From NCBI GenBank assembly GCA_963693285.1, contig OY848923.1:3234038-3298037 (forward strand): a DNA stretch of 64,000 bases. The letters are read 5' to 3'. This document shows positions 1-9,990 of this stretch, piece by piece. Under the pieces are notes generated by a model. That model ran no database searches. It was not told where the DNA came from and saw nothing but the letters and a program-made list of their open reading frames with translations. How positions within the stretch are numbered: position 1 is the first letter of the stretch; the number at the start of each line of letters is the position of its first letter. Made by a program: the position numbers and the translations under genes. Source of the stretch: Xestospongia muta. Its lineage: Eukaryota; Porifera; Demospongiae; Haplosclerida; Petrosiidae.

Positions 1-1370
1 AGTATCACTCGAGAAAAGTAGTGGTATCGAACTATCAAAATAGACTAGTAATGAGGAAGACTGAAGGAGATCTTTGGTTTTTTAAAGGCTTTTGCTTGTG
101 CCCTAGACCACTTCAACTTGGTATCGTTACAAAGTAGGCTGTGTAATGGAGCTAAGATTGTTGAAAGATTAGGGAAACATAATAAAGACTTAGTTTGGTT
201 ATATTAGTAGGCTCTAAGGCCTTTTTAATGGCTTTAACATAATGCTTGAGGGGTGAAGGCCACAACCATCAATGACATGGACAAAGTATTCTACTGATTT
301 TGTCATAAAACACATTTTGACCTCTATAGAGACAATCAAACAGATTCTAGTCACTCTAAAACTTGCCTAAATTATGAAAATGATCTTCACCAACAACTGG
401 AACTAGAATATCAATATAAACACATACTTTAGTTAGTCCTAGCAGAAGACTCTCCATTTTAGTGTTCCCAGCCGATTGTGAAAAGGATTCTGATGTTTTG
501 TAATAAGTTATGTAAAGCAGACAACATATTGACGATGTGAATAGCAGACAAATTTAGTTTAATTTTCTCAAGCCAATTCTGTCTGAATTAACTTGGACCC
601 TGACATTTCATAACAATTAACAGAAGGATGAGGGCTTGTGACTCATATTCAACTTGGACATCTATGTATCCTAAGACAACCAATGTTTCTCCTGTATAAG
701 TGTGAAGAGAAACACCTGTAGGGTTCAATTGATCAGTAACACAAAAAATAGATTTTAAGTATCTTTACTAATTACGGACAGGGAGGCCCCTCTGTCTAAT
801 TCCATTAGAAGGACTGCCTTGTTTACATGGACTGTCAAAACAATTGGGTTGGTCTTCTCTTTAACTGGAGAATCCAATAGTTCAAACAAATTACTGCCTT
901 GTTGCTATGGAGACACAGAAGGAGATGGTGGAATTTCGCTTGAAAGGGTAGAGTCTTGTAGTATGGATGTGTAGCTTGACCTTTTGAGGTCTTCTTTGAT
1001 ATTTTCTTTGTTTTACTTCGACAAACTTTTGCAATATGGCCAACTTTGCCACAATTACGACATTCGGTCAGTCTAAAACGACACAGACTTTTATGATGAT
1101 TGTTACCAGATCAATAACAAGACGATAATTTAGATTTTTGTACTTGCAGACGGTGCACTGTTCCAGTGGTTGGCGATTGTTTCTGTAACTCATTTATATC
1201 CTGAGCTGCAACTTCGATTGCCTGTTCAATTTCAAGAGAACAGAGATTCCAACGGAAGCCGCAGACGGACATTCCAATTCCTATTTCCAATTTTTTACGC
1301 GCAGCTTCGCGTATTTGAAAATTCCAATTAAAGACCCAAATCATCGCTTTCAATTCCAATTAACAACCAG
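1..1370 (-). mobile_element. Ty3/Gypsy retrotransposon fragment (gag knuckle, protease, reverse transcriptase), broken
   Basis: Reading the minus strand from about 1370 downward gives the order of a Ty3/Gypsy gag-pol. A gag tail (AAQDINELQKQS) lies near 1155-1200, and a zinc knuckle CRNCGKVGHIAKVC at about 1021-1063. An aspartic-protease-like strand (GETLVVLGYIDVQV) sits near 645-700. A reverse transcriptase palm (MESLLLGLTKVCVYIDIL) is near 405-460, with one Asp of the YIDD-type motif missing. The RT-to-RNase H connection (NLSTILAPLHSLL) is near 130-175. Stops and frame changes interrupt every part, so this is a dead copy. No LTR is visible; the rest of pol lies off the left edge. Superfamily assignment is firm; the lineage is not determined. 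Confidence 0.85.
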
Positions 1371-1680
1371 AAAAATACTGACAGGAAAATATGGTTACTC
1401 TATCACTAAGAGACATATATTATGTGTCAACCAAAAGTCAGAAGAATCATTTAGTGTGAAATATCTGATACTATTCAGGTATAAGCAATAATATAGTTTA
1501 TATTACTCAAAACGTTAAAGGATTTATTTCTATTATAAGAAAGAATTACAATTTTCTGTTAGATTATTGGGACATAGGTGTATGTGGAACTGATTGTGTA
1601 TTACTCATCAGTTAAATAAATATCAGAAGGTTATACCTTATATATGTCCATTGTAGCTATTACAGATTATAATATTATAG
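1371..1680. other. AT-rich spacer
   Basis: No gene, repeat or regulatory signal is recognised. The last 100 bases could hold a further 5' exon of the integrase pseudogene that follows, but no convincing match is seen. Confidence 0.4.
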
Positions 1681-2868
1681 AGCTATAGTGATGGTTTTGT
1701 TACCTTTAATGGTTCCGGAAGGTTCACAAGAAAGGAGTAGGCAGAGATTTAAAAGAAGGATATATTATAGTAAGGTAACTAATTGTTTTCCATGTTTTAA
1801 AATAATTTATAAAACCTTTCAGGGACGAAATTTAATTTGGTACTGTGATGGCTATGATAAATTAAAGCCATTTGGTATCACTATTTATGGCTGCATTGAT
1901 GGGTATGTTGCTGATATCCATGATTCCTTTATTTTTTAATTTTTTAACATAGGTACTCATGAAGAATTATGTGGATGAAATGTGCAAGTACTAACAATGA
2001 TCCACACATTATTGGACAGTACTATTTAGATACAGTAAAAGTAATTAATGGTATAAGTTATCAAATAAGCTATAATATAAATTAATAACATATTTAGGTC
2101 TTTTTAGAGAAGGTAGAGCTGACAGAGGGACATATAACTCAATAATTGCCTTTATTCAACCAACATTAGAAAGTATTCATAATGATAGTTTGTCTGCTGA
2201 TATGAGTTTTAGATATGGTCAATCTATCTCTAATCAGGTAAATACTTTAAATGAAACTTAAAATTATTGCTAATTATGTAGAGAATTGAAGTTTGATGGG
2301 CCTTCTTGAGATGCAGATTGACTGACTGGTGGATTCAATTTTTCCATGTAAGCTAAATCTTGCATATAGAGGAGTAATTATTTATTATAATAAATTCCCA
2401 GGATTACATTATCAATGGCTGGCTTTGATGATTCTTTGGAATACACACTGTGAGTTCATAATGGTAAATACCTAGCAATTGCTCAAACAAATGTTGTTCA
2501 ATTTATAGTGAGACATCACGTTATTGGTTTTTATTAACAATTGAGAAGGAACTAGATGTTGTGGAATCATCACTATATTAGAAAAAGCAAATATTGTGAA
2601 ACTATAGGTGGAATTCCTGAGATACTTTATTTTTAACCAGAACAATATGGTAAGTGTTATATGTTAGAAGTTATAATAAATTTAAAACTTAAACTAGGAA
2701 CCATAGACTACAAATGCATACTCGATTATGCGTTGTTACAGTATGCAGAAAATAATTATGGACACAAATCATCCTTAGTCTTAGATGAATTTAGAGTCTA
2801 TGCTTAGACGTTTAAACTTGATGAAAGTATTAGTACACCCACCACACCAAATGAGGTACTCCATTTAT
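1681..2868 (+). pseudogene. Integrase-core (RNase H-like) domain gene with short introns, broken
   Basis: This is a decayed copy of the eukaryotic integrase-core family marked by a DGYDKLKPFG motif. Exon 1 ends at 1774 (KRRIYYSK) and joins 1823 (GRNLIWYCDGYDKLKPFG). A second intron, 1903-1952, rebuilds the DG-YS junction. Later exons give WMKCASTNNDPHIIGQYYLD, RADRGTYNSIIAFIQ, DMSFRYGQSISNQ, then RIE-x-WAFLRCRLTDWWIQFF, WNHHYIRKSKY and GGIPEILYF. The family order (DGY..., TNN-P, D-GTEN-like, SNQRIE-WW, W-N-HYIR) is kept. Damage: TGA where GYSRRIMW is expected, TGA replacing a Trp of the WW pair, a frameshift before WNHHYIR, and TAG after FRVYA. The catalytic D-D-E set cannot be confirmed. Such genes probably derive from a transposon integrase. 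Confidence 0.8.
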
Positions 2869-3377
2869 TTTTGTAGTTATTACAAGATATTGAAATTATG
2901 AAAAACTAATTTTTATTTAATAAACTCAATGATATTAAATACAGAATAGTACAGAGTCATGTCTCCTAATCCACACACGTAGTTTAATTTTTAAAGTAAG
3001 CCAATTCTAGCATAAAGTCCAAATTTAATTGGATTCTAAAAGCATTTCAACACATAATGGCACTCAAAAATTGGATCTTGATAATAAACAATTATTTCAT
3101 CGGTAGTATGCAATCTGTCTCCTCTAAAAGTGCAAGAACTCCTTTTGATAGTGAACACAATTTTTTATGCAGTCCTAGTGTATCCTGTTAAAATTATATC
3201 ACTATTCATATGTTACATTATATATACATATTCTTACTGAATGGTTCTGTCTTGTCTAGATTCTCTTAAGCTGATACAGAAGAATCAGTGACAGTGTTTT
3301 TAGTATGTTGCTATAAAAATATATACTCTTAATAGAACCATTCATTGTATGTAACTTACTTTAGTAAATTTATGGCT
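2869..3377. other. AT-rich spacer
   Basis: No coding signal or repeat was recognised in this stretch. Confidence 0.4.
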
Positions 3378-3555
3378 GGTTCTTGATTAACTTGACTATG
3401 ATGACATCATAATGAAATGACCCATAGTGATGTCATCATATTGATGACATCACCTAAAACCTAAACCAAACCTAACATTATTAACTCTATGACACTTAGT
3501 GATGTCATCATAGGACATGTTGTTACATCATCAGTCAAGTTACACCAAGAAGCAC
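3378..3555 (+). mobile_element. MITE-like inverted-repeat element, copy 1
   Basis: A short element with inverted ends: the left end reads TTCTTGATTAACTTGACT and the right end is the complement of CTTCTTGGTGTAACTTGACT. The inside contains several ATGATGACATCA-type half palindromes. A second copy in the same orientation lies at 11222-11402. It encodes nothing; the open frame running through it is incidental. A non-autonomous DNA transposon is the simplest reading. The target duplication was not resolved. Confidence 0.75.
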
Positions 3556-3589
3556 GCAAATTTAAGCATAGCATATAATTTAAATTTAC

Positions 3590-3790
3590 TAGGTATGCAT
3601 GTTTTATCCATAAATAGATGATACATGGATAGATAGTGAGATGAACAGTTGTGTAGATAGATAAATGAATCCAATGGATGAATGGAGAGAAGATATTACA
3701 AAGATGGATCAATACATCCACCTGATTAATCAAACCATTCATCTACCAATCTAATATTATTTATCTATTCATTCATTTGCCTATCAATAT
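3590..3790. repeat. Degenerate GATG/TGGA tetranucleotide tract
   Basis: Irregular runs of GATAGATGAATGG-type units and their complements. The same kind of tract occurs at 6260-6310, 28550-28610 and 34440-34900. The rest of the gap, 3800-4177, shows no feature. Confidence 0.6.
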
Positions 3791-4177
3791 ATACGTTGTA
3801 GTCATCAAATGATTGATTAACAAATGAGGCCTTTATTGATCATAAAAATAGATAAATTAATGACAAATGAGTGCTATATAGATTGAAGGAGGCACAATTA
3901 TTAAAGAGACATCCATGTTATGTACGTGTATGTTTGTTAACTAACTCATCATATATCATTATTGGTCTACTATTATGATCTGGTATATCTGCTTCTCTCA
4001 GATACTTCAGAACAAACTGTACAAACTTATCAACATAAGGAACATACTTAGTTTATCAGTCTTGATCATATACATGTGATGTATAGAGTAAACTTGTCTT
4101 TACTGGAAAAAAATAAAATGAGATTTAATAATTGTTTATCTGTAAGTATATTTAACAATCAATCATCTATTTTATTA

Positions 4178-4300
4178 ATGGACGTATCCATTATTATTGA
4201 TCGTTTAAATAAAAATTTCGGTCAAAGGGCAGCGCGTTAAATAGAGTTAGTTTTACAATGGTTCATTGCTGTTGTGTTCCAGAGTGCTCGACTAGAATCA
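4178..4300. repeat. Left terminal inverted repeat
   Basis: Pairs with 5790-5921 on the opposite strand. The arm includes the start of a THAP zinc-finger reading frame (ATG at 4258), so both arms encode the first residues of a THAP domain facing inward. Confidence 0.85.
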
Positions 4301-5343
4301 GATCCGATAGAGTGTCGTATTTATCGTTTTTCTCTTCCTGTAAAGAATAAAATCAAACATTCTTCCAGAGATCTGTAACGATCGAGTTTATTGTGTGCAG
4401 TTGACTCTTTAAAGTAGCAGTTGTGATATCGTGCTGAATGTGGTTGTCCAGCCGGTCAAGGATCTACTGGAAGTTGCAAGCATATTGGAGTATTGGCATA
4501 TGCTCTTGCAGACTTCTTCAGACTTAGAACATCACCTGAATACCTTACATCACAGATACATTACAGCAGTGGAATCGTCCACGTGCTCGTAAAGTAGAAC
4601 CAATTCCAGTTGATAAGTTAGGAGATAGATGACCCAAATTACTTCCTTCAAAAGTTCGAGATAAAGGATCGCAAATGATATATGATCCTCGACCATTACA
4701 TCTTCAGCAACCTGATGCTAAGGCTATTGAAAACCTTTGTTGTGACCTTTTCAGCATCAATGTGGCTTCACTAATACACTAGTTCCATCCGTCAAAAAGA
4801 TTACGCAAGATCATCCTTACTGTTCTCAGTCAGGATGTGCACCTGTTCTTAGTGAGAACATCGCCGTTTGTAGCTCGGAAGAATTTCCAAATGTATCTGA
4901 ACCCATTACAGTTAAATGTATGAGGACATTTGGAGAAGTTGTGTCTTGATAATAAAGAAAGACAGACGTTGGAAGAGAAAACAATGACTCAAAATTCTAA
5001 ATCATTATGGTTTCAAGCTCGTCAACGTAACATAGAATAACTGTCCAAATGTGGACGAATAATAGAGCAAAAGGAAAAAACGAAAGCCCTACTTTAGTTT
5101 GTCATTTATCCTAAGCCAATGTTACACCTTCCCAAAGCTATTCAGTGGAGTAAGGACAACGAAGAAAAAGCTTGCCAAATGTATCAGGAGTATATGCGAA
5201 GCAAAGGTCACAAAAAACTTCAAATAAACAAAGCTGGTTTTATTGTTTACCCAACAAAAGTCTGGTTAGGTGCTTTACCTGATGGTTGGACAACTGAGCA
5301 TAAACCACCAGATACAACTTCAGCTGTATGCAGCATCAGATAA
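4258..5343 (+). pseudogene. THAP - SWIM - YqaJ accessory protein of the transposon, broken
   Basis: The frame starts at 4258 with MVHCCCVPECSTRIRSDR, the first half of a THAP-type C2CH zinc finger. About 180 bp on, around 4435-4525, the translation CGCPAGQGSTGSCKHIGVL is a SWIM zinc finger (CxCx(n)CxH). At 5119-5343 the run AIQWSKDNEEKACQMY... then KAGFIVYPTKVWLGALPDGW matches the start of a YqaJ-type (lambda-exonuclease-like) nuclease. W-x-NE-x-A is visible, as is a G-A-x-PDG motif that contributes a catalytic Asp. Stops separate the three parts and the C-terminal half of YqaJ is missing. Which host or element process this protein serves is unknown. Confidence 0.75.
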
Positions 5344-5559
5344 AGCCAGATGGTGTGAGTTTGTGTATTTACATTGTAGGGTGTTTATGTGGAGCGTATT
5401 GAACCTCACAAGTTTTGGGAAGAACGGATTGTTCCTTAATTAGATGAATATTACTTAAGCACATTTTAACTGACTTGTTATATCCCCAATCTTTATATAT
5501 AATTGACATTATATTTTATATCATTATTTACTATTAATCATTTATTCACTGATTATCAT

Positions 5560-5838
5560 TATTACAGATTTTCTAATTCAAATTAAAGGCAACACACATT
5601 AAATTTTGTCAGCAATTTCAGTCAATGAAGCTGGTATACTTTTATCAAATGTATATATGAAAGTTTGTGATCTTTTTCATAGCTCGTTCAACATGGATTC
5701 GTAGAGACACAATGCCCAATGAGTAATTCATCGACTAGTTCTTTGTTCATCTCAGTTTGCGCAGCTATGTCTTTCATTTGCCCCTCTTTATCTTCCAGAT
5801 CTGGTCGAGCACTCTGGAACACAACAGCAACGAACCAT
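5560..5838 (-). pseudogene. HARBI-like (DDE_Tnp_4) transposase C-terminal remnant
   Basis: On the minus strand from the right terminal repeat, the sequence begins MVRCCCVPECSTRSG (THAP start, ATG at 5838). It then jumps to KDIAAQTEMNKELVDELLIG and, after a frame change, VSLRIHVERAMKKITNFHIY and SIPASLTEIADKI. The RIHVERAMxRI block is a hallmark of the C-terminal part of DDE_Tnp_4 transposases; the Glu is the expected third acidic catalytic residue. The first two Asp-bearing blocks are absent, so the middle of the gene has been deleted. Confidence 0.7.
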
Positions 5839-5921
5839 TGCAAAACTACACTCTATTTAACGCGCTGCCCTTTGACCGGATTTTTTATTTAAACGATCGA
5901 TAATAATACATACGTTCCATT
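5790..5921. repeat. Right terminal inverted repeat
   Basis: Reverse complement of the left arm with only scattered differences, including the CGCGCTGCCCTTTGACC block. Confidence 0.85.
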
Positions 5922-6057
5922 CTTTTATTCTAGTCATTAGTTATTACCACATTCAATAATCTATTCATTTTACTATCTGACATCTATCAAATCCTCTATC
6001 TGTACATTTGTCTGATATTGATCAACATATTTCAAAATGGTTATGTATGGACAGATC

Positions 6058-6492
6058 ATTGGGAATCAATGAAGTTAAATCTCTTTATTATAACAATTTT
6101 TATACTCAACAACATAGCAACTAGAAGATATTGATTTAAATATTTTAACCTACAAATTAGCTCCTGACTTTCTGTCTTACAAATGGCAAACATAATTACA
6201 TACAGTCATACTCTATGACGTCATGACTAGCCACACCTACTAAGACAACTTGCCCATATCATTTATCAATCCATTTACCCATTTATCTGTTCACCCAATC
6301 ATCTATCCATCCATTTTACAAACCCGATCAGTTGATATTATCCATAATTCCACATGACATAAGATAAATCCAGTCATATAATATTTCCTTGTATCTTTAC
6401 TCTAAGGTCATCTTAAAACCAGACTCAGGTAGGTAAATAAATATCTAATGAAGTAATACAACCAGTAACACACATACATGTACTAGCATATT
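6058..6492 (+). repeat. Dispersed repeat R1, copy 1 (interrupted by Copia LTR)
   Basis: About 435 bp match a second copy at 60177-60660 in the same orientation. Both begin near a GGGAA-CAATGAAGTTA block, share GATATTGATTTAAATATTTTAAC, and end in a CAGACTCAGGTAGGTAAATAAATATCTAATGAAGTAATA block. Similarity stops at 6492, exactly where the Copia LTR begins, so the Copia element landed inside this repeat. Confidence 0.8.
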
Positions 6493-6680
6493 TGTTAAAG
6501 TGTTTTTAGTAATGATGAATGATGAATCAGAAAAAAGGTACAAAAATCAGTCAGATTATATAACAAGTAAAGAGATCAGAACTATCTAGTAACAGAAATT
6601 TCTGGAAGAGTCTAAAACAATAATTAACACCTCTATAAATAAACATAATATAACAGGTTAATTAATGTCAAAAGTGTTAT
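6493..6680 (-). repeat. Copia 3' LTR
   Basis: Pairs with 9452-9656. Both contain GGTACAAAAATCAGTCAGATT and TTTCTGGAAGAGTCTAAAAC. Starts TGTT on the plus strand; the other end (TGTTAT) has lost the canonical CA. A purine-rich run just inside could be the polypurine tract. Confidence 0.85.
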
Positions 6681-6696
6681 GCTTCAATACACCTTC

Positions 6697-8250
6697 TCAC
6701 TTGTAGACTGTTAAGTTCTTCATGGGCACTATCCCAGCCATCTCTCTCAACTTCTCTAACTTGATCCTTCCGAGCCCTTTTGTTAATATGTCCACGATCA
6801 TTTCACTCATTTGACAATATTTCAGTTTAATGTTATTATTGTTCACCTGCTCTCGTATGAAGTAATACTTTATGTTGAAATGCTTCACTCTTCCATGAAA
6901 TCGAGGATTCTTTGCAATTGCAATAGCACACTGGTTATTCTTGAAAATCGATACAGGCTCACTTATTCCGGTTAGATCTTGATTAAGCTGCTTCAATCGA
7001 ACTGCTTCCTGTGCAGCTCGAAATAAAGCTACGTATTCTGCTTCTGCTGTGGACTGAGCAACACATGATTGCTTTTTACTCTGCCATGTGATAGTTGTAC
7101 CACCAATCTGGAACAAGTAAGCAGTCGTAGACTCACAGTCTAAGGTGTCACCGCCCTATTCAGCATTGGAGTATCCAACGATTGCTCTGGATCCATTTCT
7201 CTTGAACAGCAATCCATAGTGTGTGGTTCCTCTTAGGTATCTAAAAATATGCTTGACTGCCGTCAAAAGTTGAGAGGTTGGTTCGAACAAAAACGTGCAG
7301 CAAGACTAGACTGCAAATGTAATATGTGGAAGTGTTCTCATCGACAGATACAACAGACTTCCAACCAATGACTAATAGTGTGTCTTGTCAATATATATAC
7401 TCACTATCTTCTGTTCTTCTCGTCAACTTCAAACCAATTTCTACAGATGTGGCCAGGGTTTTACAGTTCTTCATACGGAACTACTTCAGGACTTCTTCTG
7501 TATAGGTCAGTTGACTAATCCAGATAGTACCTGTGATTCTGTTATATCTTGAACATTAAATCAGTCTGCCAGGGCAAACTTGATTTCCCTGATTTGCTTT
7601 TGGGTTTCATCAACATAGATCACAATTACGAATGGCTCTCCACTTTTTGTAATGCATATGCAGGAATCACATCGGTTGCTTGAGTAAATTCCATTTCTTT
7701 CAGCCTTTCATCAAGGATGAAGTTCTAACATCTTAGGGATTGCTTTAAACTATAGAGGCTATGCATGAGTTTAGACACTAGAATTTGTTTTCCTTGTATT
7801 ACGAATCCTCGGGTTGATCCATACACACCTCCTCCTTTAGTCTTTCATTGAGAAAAGCAGTCGTTAGGTCCATCTTGTGTACATGGAGACCATCTTGTAC
7901 AGCTAGTACAAGCAATGTTTGTAAGGATTCGAACCTTGCCACTGGACTAAACATTTCATAGTCTAATTTGTACTGCTGAGAATAGCCTTTAGCAACAAGA
8001 CGAGCCTTGTACCCTTCCACAGACCCATCAACGCCAACCTTCCGTTTGTAGATACATTTGCAGCCAATGGTCTTCTTATGCTTTGGTAGCTCAACTAACT
8101 CCCAGACCTCGTTTGCTTTAATAGATCTTATCTCCTTTGACTTGGCATTTATTGAGCATCAGTCATATGGACTTGATTCACATGTTGACATCTCAGGTAA
8201 TAGAGGTTTCCTCTCCTGACACCAACAGCAACAACTTTGTCATCCTGATC
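6697..8250 (-). pseudogene. Copia pol remnant (GAG-pre-integrase, RT, RNase H)
   Basis: From right to left: a GAG-pre-integrase piece (RRGNLYYLRCQHVNQVH) near 8175-8225; then directly the RT domain (ANEVWELVELPKHKKTIGC..., EGYKARLVAKGYSQQY, SPVARFESLQTLL, KMDLTTAFLNERLKEEV) at about 7799-8165; then a stop-filled stretch; then RNase H at 6697-7116 (GGTTITWQSKKQSCVAQSTA, EAEYVAL, VKHFNIKYYFIRE, DILTKGL). The integrase between GAG-pre-integrase and RT is deleted. In RT the expected YVDD region falls in the degraded part near 7500. Confidence 0.85.
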
Positions 8251-8719
8251 TAAAATCTAACAGTCATTGGAATAGAATTTAACTTTCTTCGGTTACCTTC
8301 GATATACTCAGCAAGTTGTACACCAACTCCGGTACATAGAGTACATTATGTAGTCGACAATGCTTAGTCTTGCCATTTCCAAGACAAATACTAAGGTAAC
8401 GTTACCGGCTTCAGTAACAATGAAAGCATGTCCGTCACCGAACATAACATCTTGTGGCTTCTTTAAGGAGTGAATCTATACAAGTGATTTGTCACTGCAA
8501 ATGTGACAAGGCACCCAAATTGACTATCCAACTGTCTGCTTCATTAGAGTCTACTGCCGACAATACTTGACATATCACTATATCAATGTCATTGCATTTC
8601 AAGTCACTGCTACTACTCCATTTAACTTGACTCTGGTGTTCTTCTTCTTCACTTTTTTCTTCCCCTTTCTAATTGCAAAGGCTTCAAATGTTTAGATGAG
8701 TTGAGGTCAGTTGATGATC

Positions 8720-9415
8720 GTGTACGTTCAGGACAGTTCTTATGGATATGTCCAAACTTCAGACAGCATAACACTTGGGACTCTTCAATCCTGTCTTGTG
8801 TCTCACAGTTAATACTCCAAAACTTCCTGACTCACTCAATACTTGTTGGTCCTTAAGCTTCCTCTCTTCATGCATCAGTATGTTGAACACAATCTCCATC
8901 TCTGGAACAGTAGGGTTTGATTCCAACGTACTAATCAACGTATTGAACGATTCTGGCAAGCTTGCAAGTAGAGAGACAACCCTATCTTCATCTGTGATTG
9001 CATCACCAACAATCGACAACTCATAAAAGTCTCCAGCATTATCTTGACGTGATCCTGTACTGATTTATCATCTTTCAATCTTAAAGAATGTAGCTTACGT
9101 CTCAAGTTCAATTCGACTTGTTCTGATACTGTTCTTCCAGTTTTATCCGAACACCAACTGGGTCAACTGGATTCCAAATTAAGTACAACAAAGATGGATC
9201 AACTGAAAGGACAACAGTGGCTAACACTTTGTCTCGCCTCGGAACATAGCGTACCAACTCCTTTGGATCAGCATCACCAGCAGGAGGGACCTCTTCAGTA
9301 CCATAAACGATCCCCCACACTCCGTCCTTCTTGAGTGCCATCGTACACTGCACCTTCCATTTTGCATAGTTAGGTCCTTTTAACGGAACAATCTAGACTT
9401 GCTTCAATTCTGTCA
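8720..9415 (-). pseudogene. Copia gag remnant with zinc knuckle
   Basis: The segment 9108-9353 reads MQCTMALKKDGVWGIVYGTE... and the segment 8759-9019 reads DEDRVVSLLASLPESFNTLI..., both typical of the Copia gag (UBN2 family). A frameshift away, near 8710-8765, CCLKFGHIHKNC gives a CCHC-type knuckle. The gag start is probably near 9415 (MTELKQV...), just inside the 5' LTR. Confidence 0.85.
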
Positions 9416-9451
9416 TTCTAACTCGTAGCAGGATAGCCTGGGCTCATAAGC

Positions 9452-9656
9452 TGTGAAAGTCTTTTTATTAATGATGAATCAGAGAGCGAAAAACAAGGTA
9501 CAAAAATCAGTCAGATTATATAACAATTAAAAAGAGCAAAACTATCTAGTAACAGAAATTTCTGGAAGAGTCTAAAACAATAATTAACACCTCTAAATAA
9601 ACATGATGCAATAGCTTATTAATTAATGTTTTATGTAAACACTCAAAAGTGTTACA
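9452..9656 (-). repeat. Copia 5' LTR
   Basis: 205 bp, TGTGAAAG ... TGTTACA on the plus strand, so it has the inverted TG...CA ends of an LTR. The minus-strand region immediately inside (9420-9451) should carry the primer-binding site; no tRNA match could be assigned by eye. Confidence 0.85.
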
Positions 9657-9990
9657 GATACAATAATATTAACCTCTTAAAGGAGAAGGTTGAGTATAAG
9701 CAGTAAACTTGCGTCCGGTTGCAATAGTCTGAACACTTCCGCTGGGAGGGGTATCTAAGGAGTGCAAGATGGGGGCATATTCAAAATGAAAATGGCCTCA
9801 GCTCAGTACTGTAGGTAGACTTATCGCGTTTATCAGTACGACTACGCCTTTTTTTACCAGCTCAGTTCTCCTACGCACTATTTAACACCACGTGTTTATT
9901 ATAAACCGACATAAAAGCATGGCAGCACGTGGTTCCTACCAAACAAAATAAAAGGTTAGCAATTTAGTTTTTTAACAAAAAATACATGAA
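9657..9990. other. Spacer, slightly GC-richer than surroundings
   Basis: Contains a CCACGTG ... CACGTGG pair about 30 bp apart (9890-9935) and a short ATG-started frame that stops at once. Nothing else is seen. Confidence 0.35.

Larger units (their letters stand above)
4178..5921 (+). mobile_element. DNA transposon with long terminal inverted repeats (THAP/SWIM/YqaJ + HARBI-like)
   Basis: The two ends are near-perfect inverted copies of at least 120 bp, sharing TTTAAATAAAAA, then GGTCAAAGGGCAGCGCG, then TTGCTGTTGTGTTCCAGAGT. Inside, the plus strand carries THAP, SWIM and YqaJ remnants. The minus strand carries the C-terminal part of a DDE_Tnp_4 (HARBI1/ISL2EU-type) transposase. Gene content and ends fit a PIF/Harbinger-like or ISL2EU element with two genes. 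The element is short and stop-ridden, so probably an internally deleted, immobile copy. A target duplication is not clear, because the inverted match fades out around AATGGACGTAT on both sides. Confidence 0.8.
6493..9656 (-). mobile_element. Ty1/Copia LTR retrotransposon, internally deleted
   Basis: Two similar LTRs flank minus-strand gag and pol remnants in Copia order: gag, knuckle, GAG-pre-integrase, reverse transcriptase, RNase H. At about 3.2 kb it is shorter than an intact Copia element (roughly 4.5-5.5 kb). The loss is the integrase core and the start of RT, between about 8160 and 8200. The two LTRs differ by several indels, so the insertion is not recent. No clear 5-bp target duplication was found. 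Confidence 0.9.

Noticed and set aside
8775..9026. Plus-strand frame over the Copia gag
   Set aside because: Antisense of the gag reading frame.
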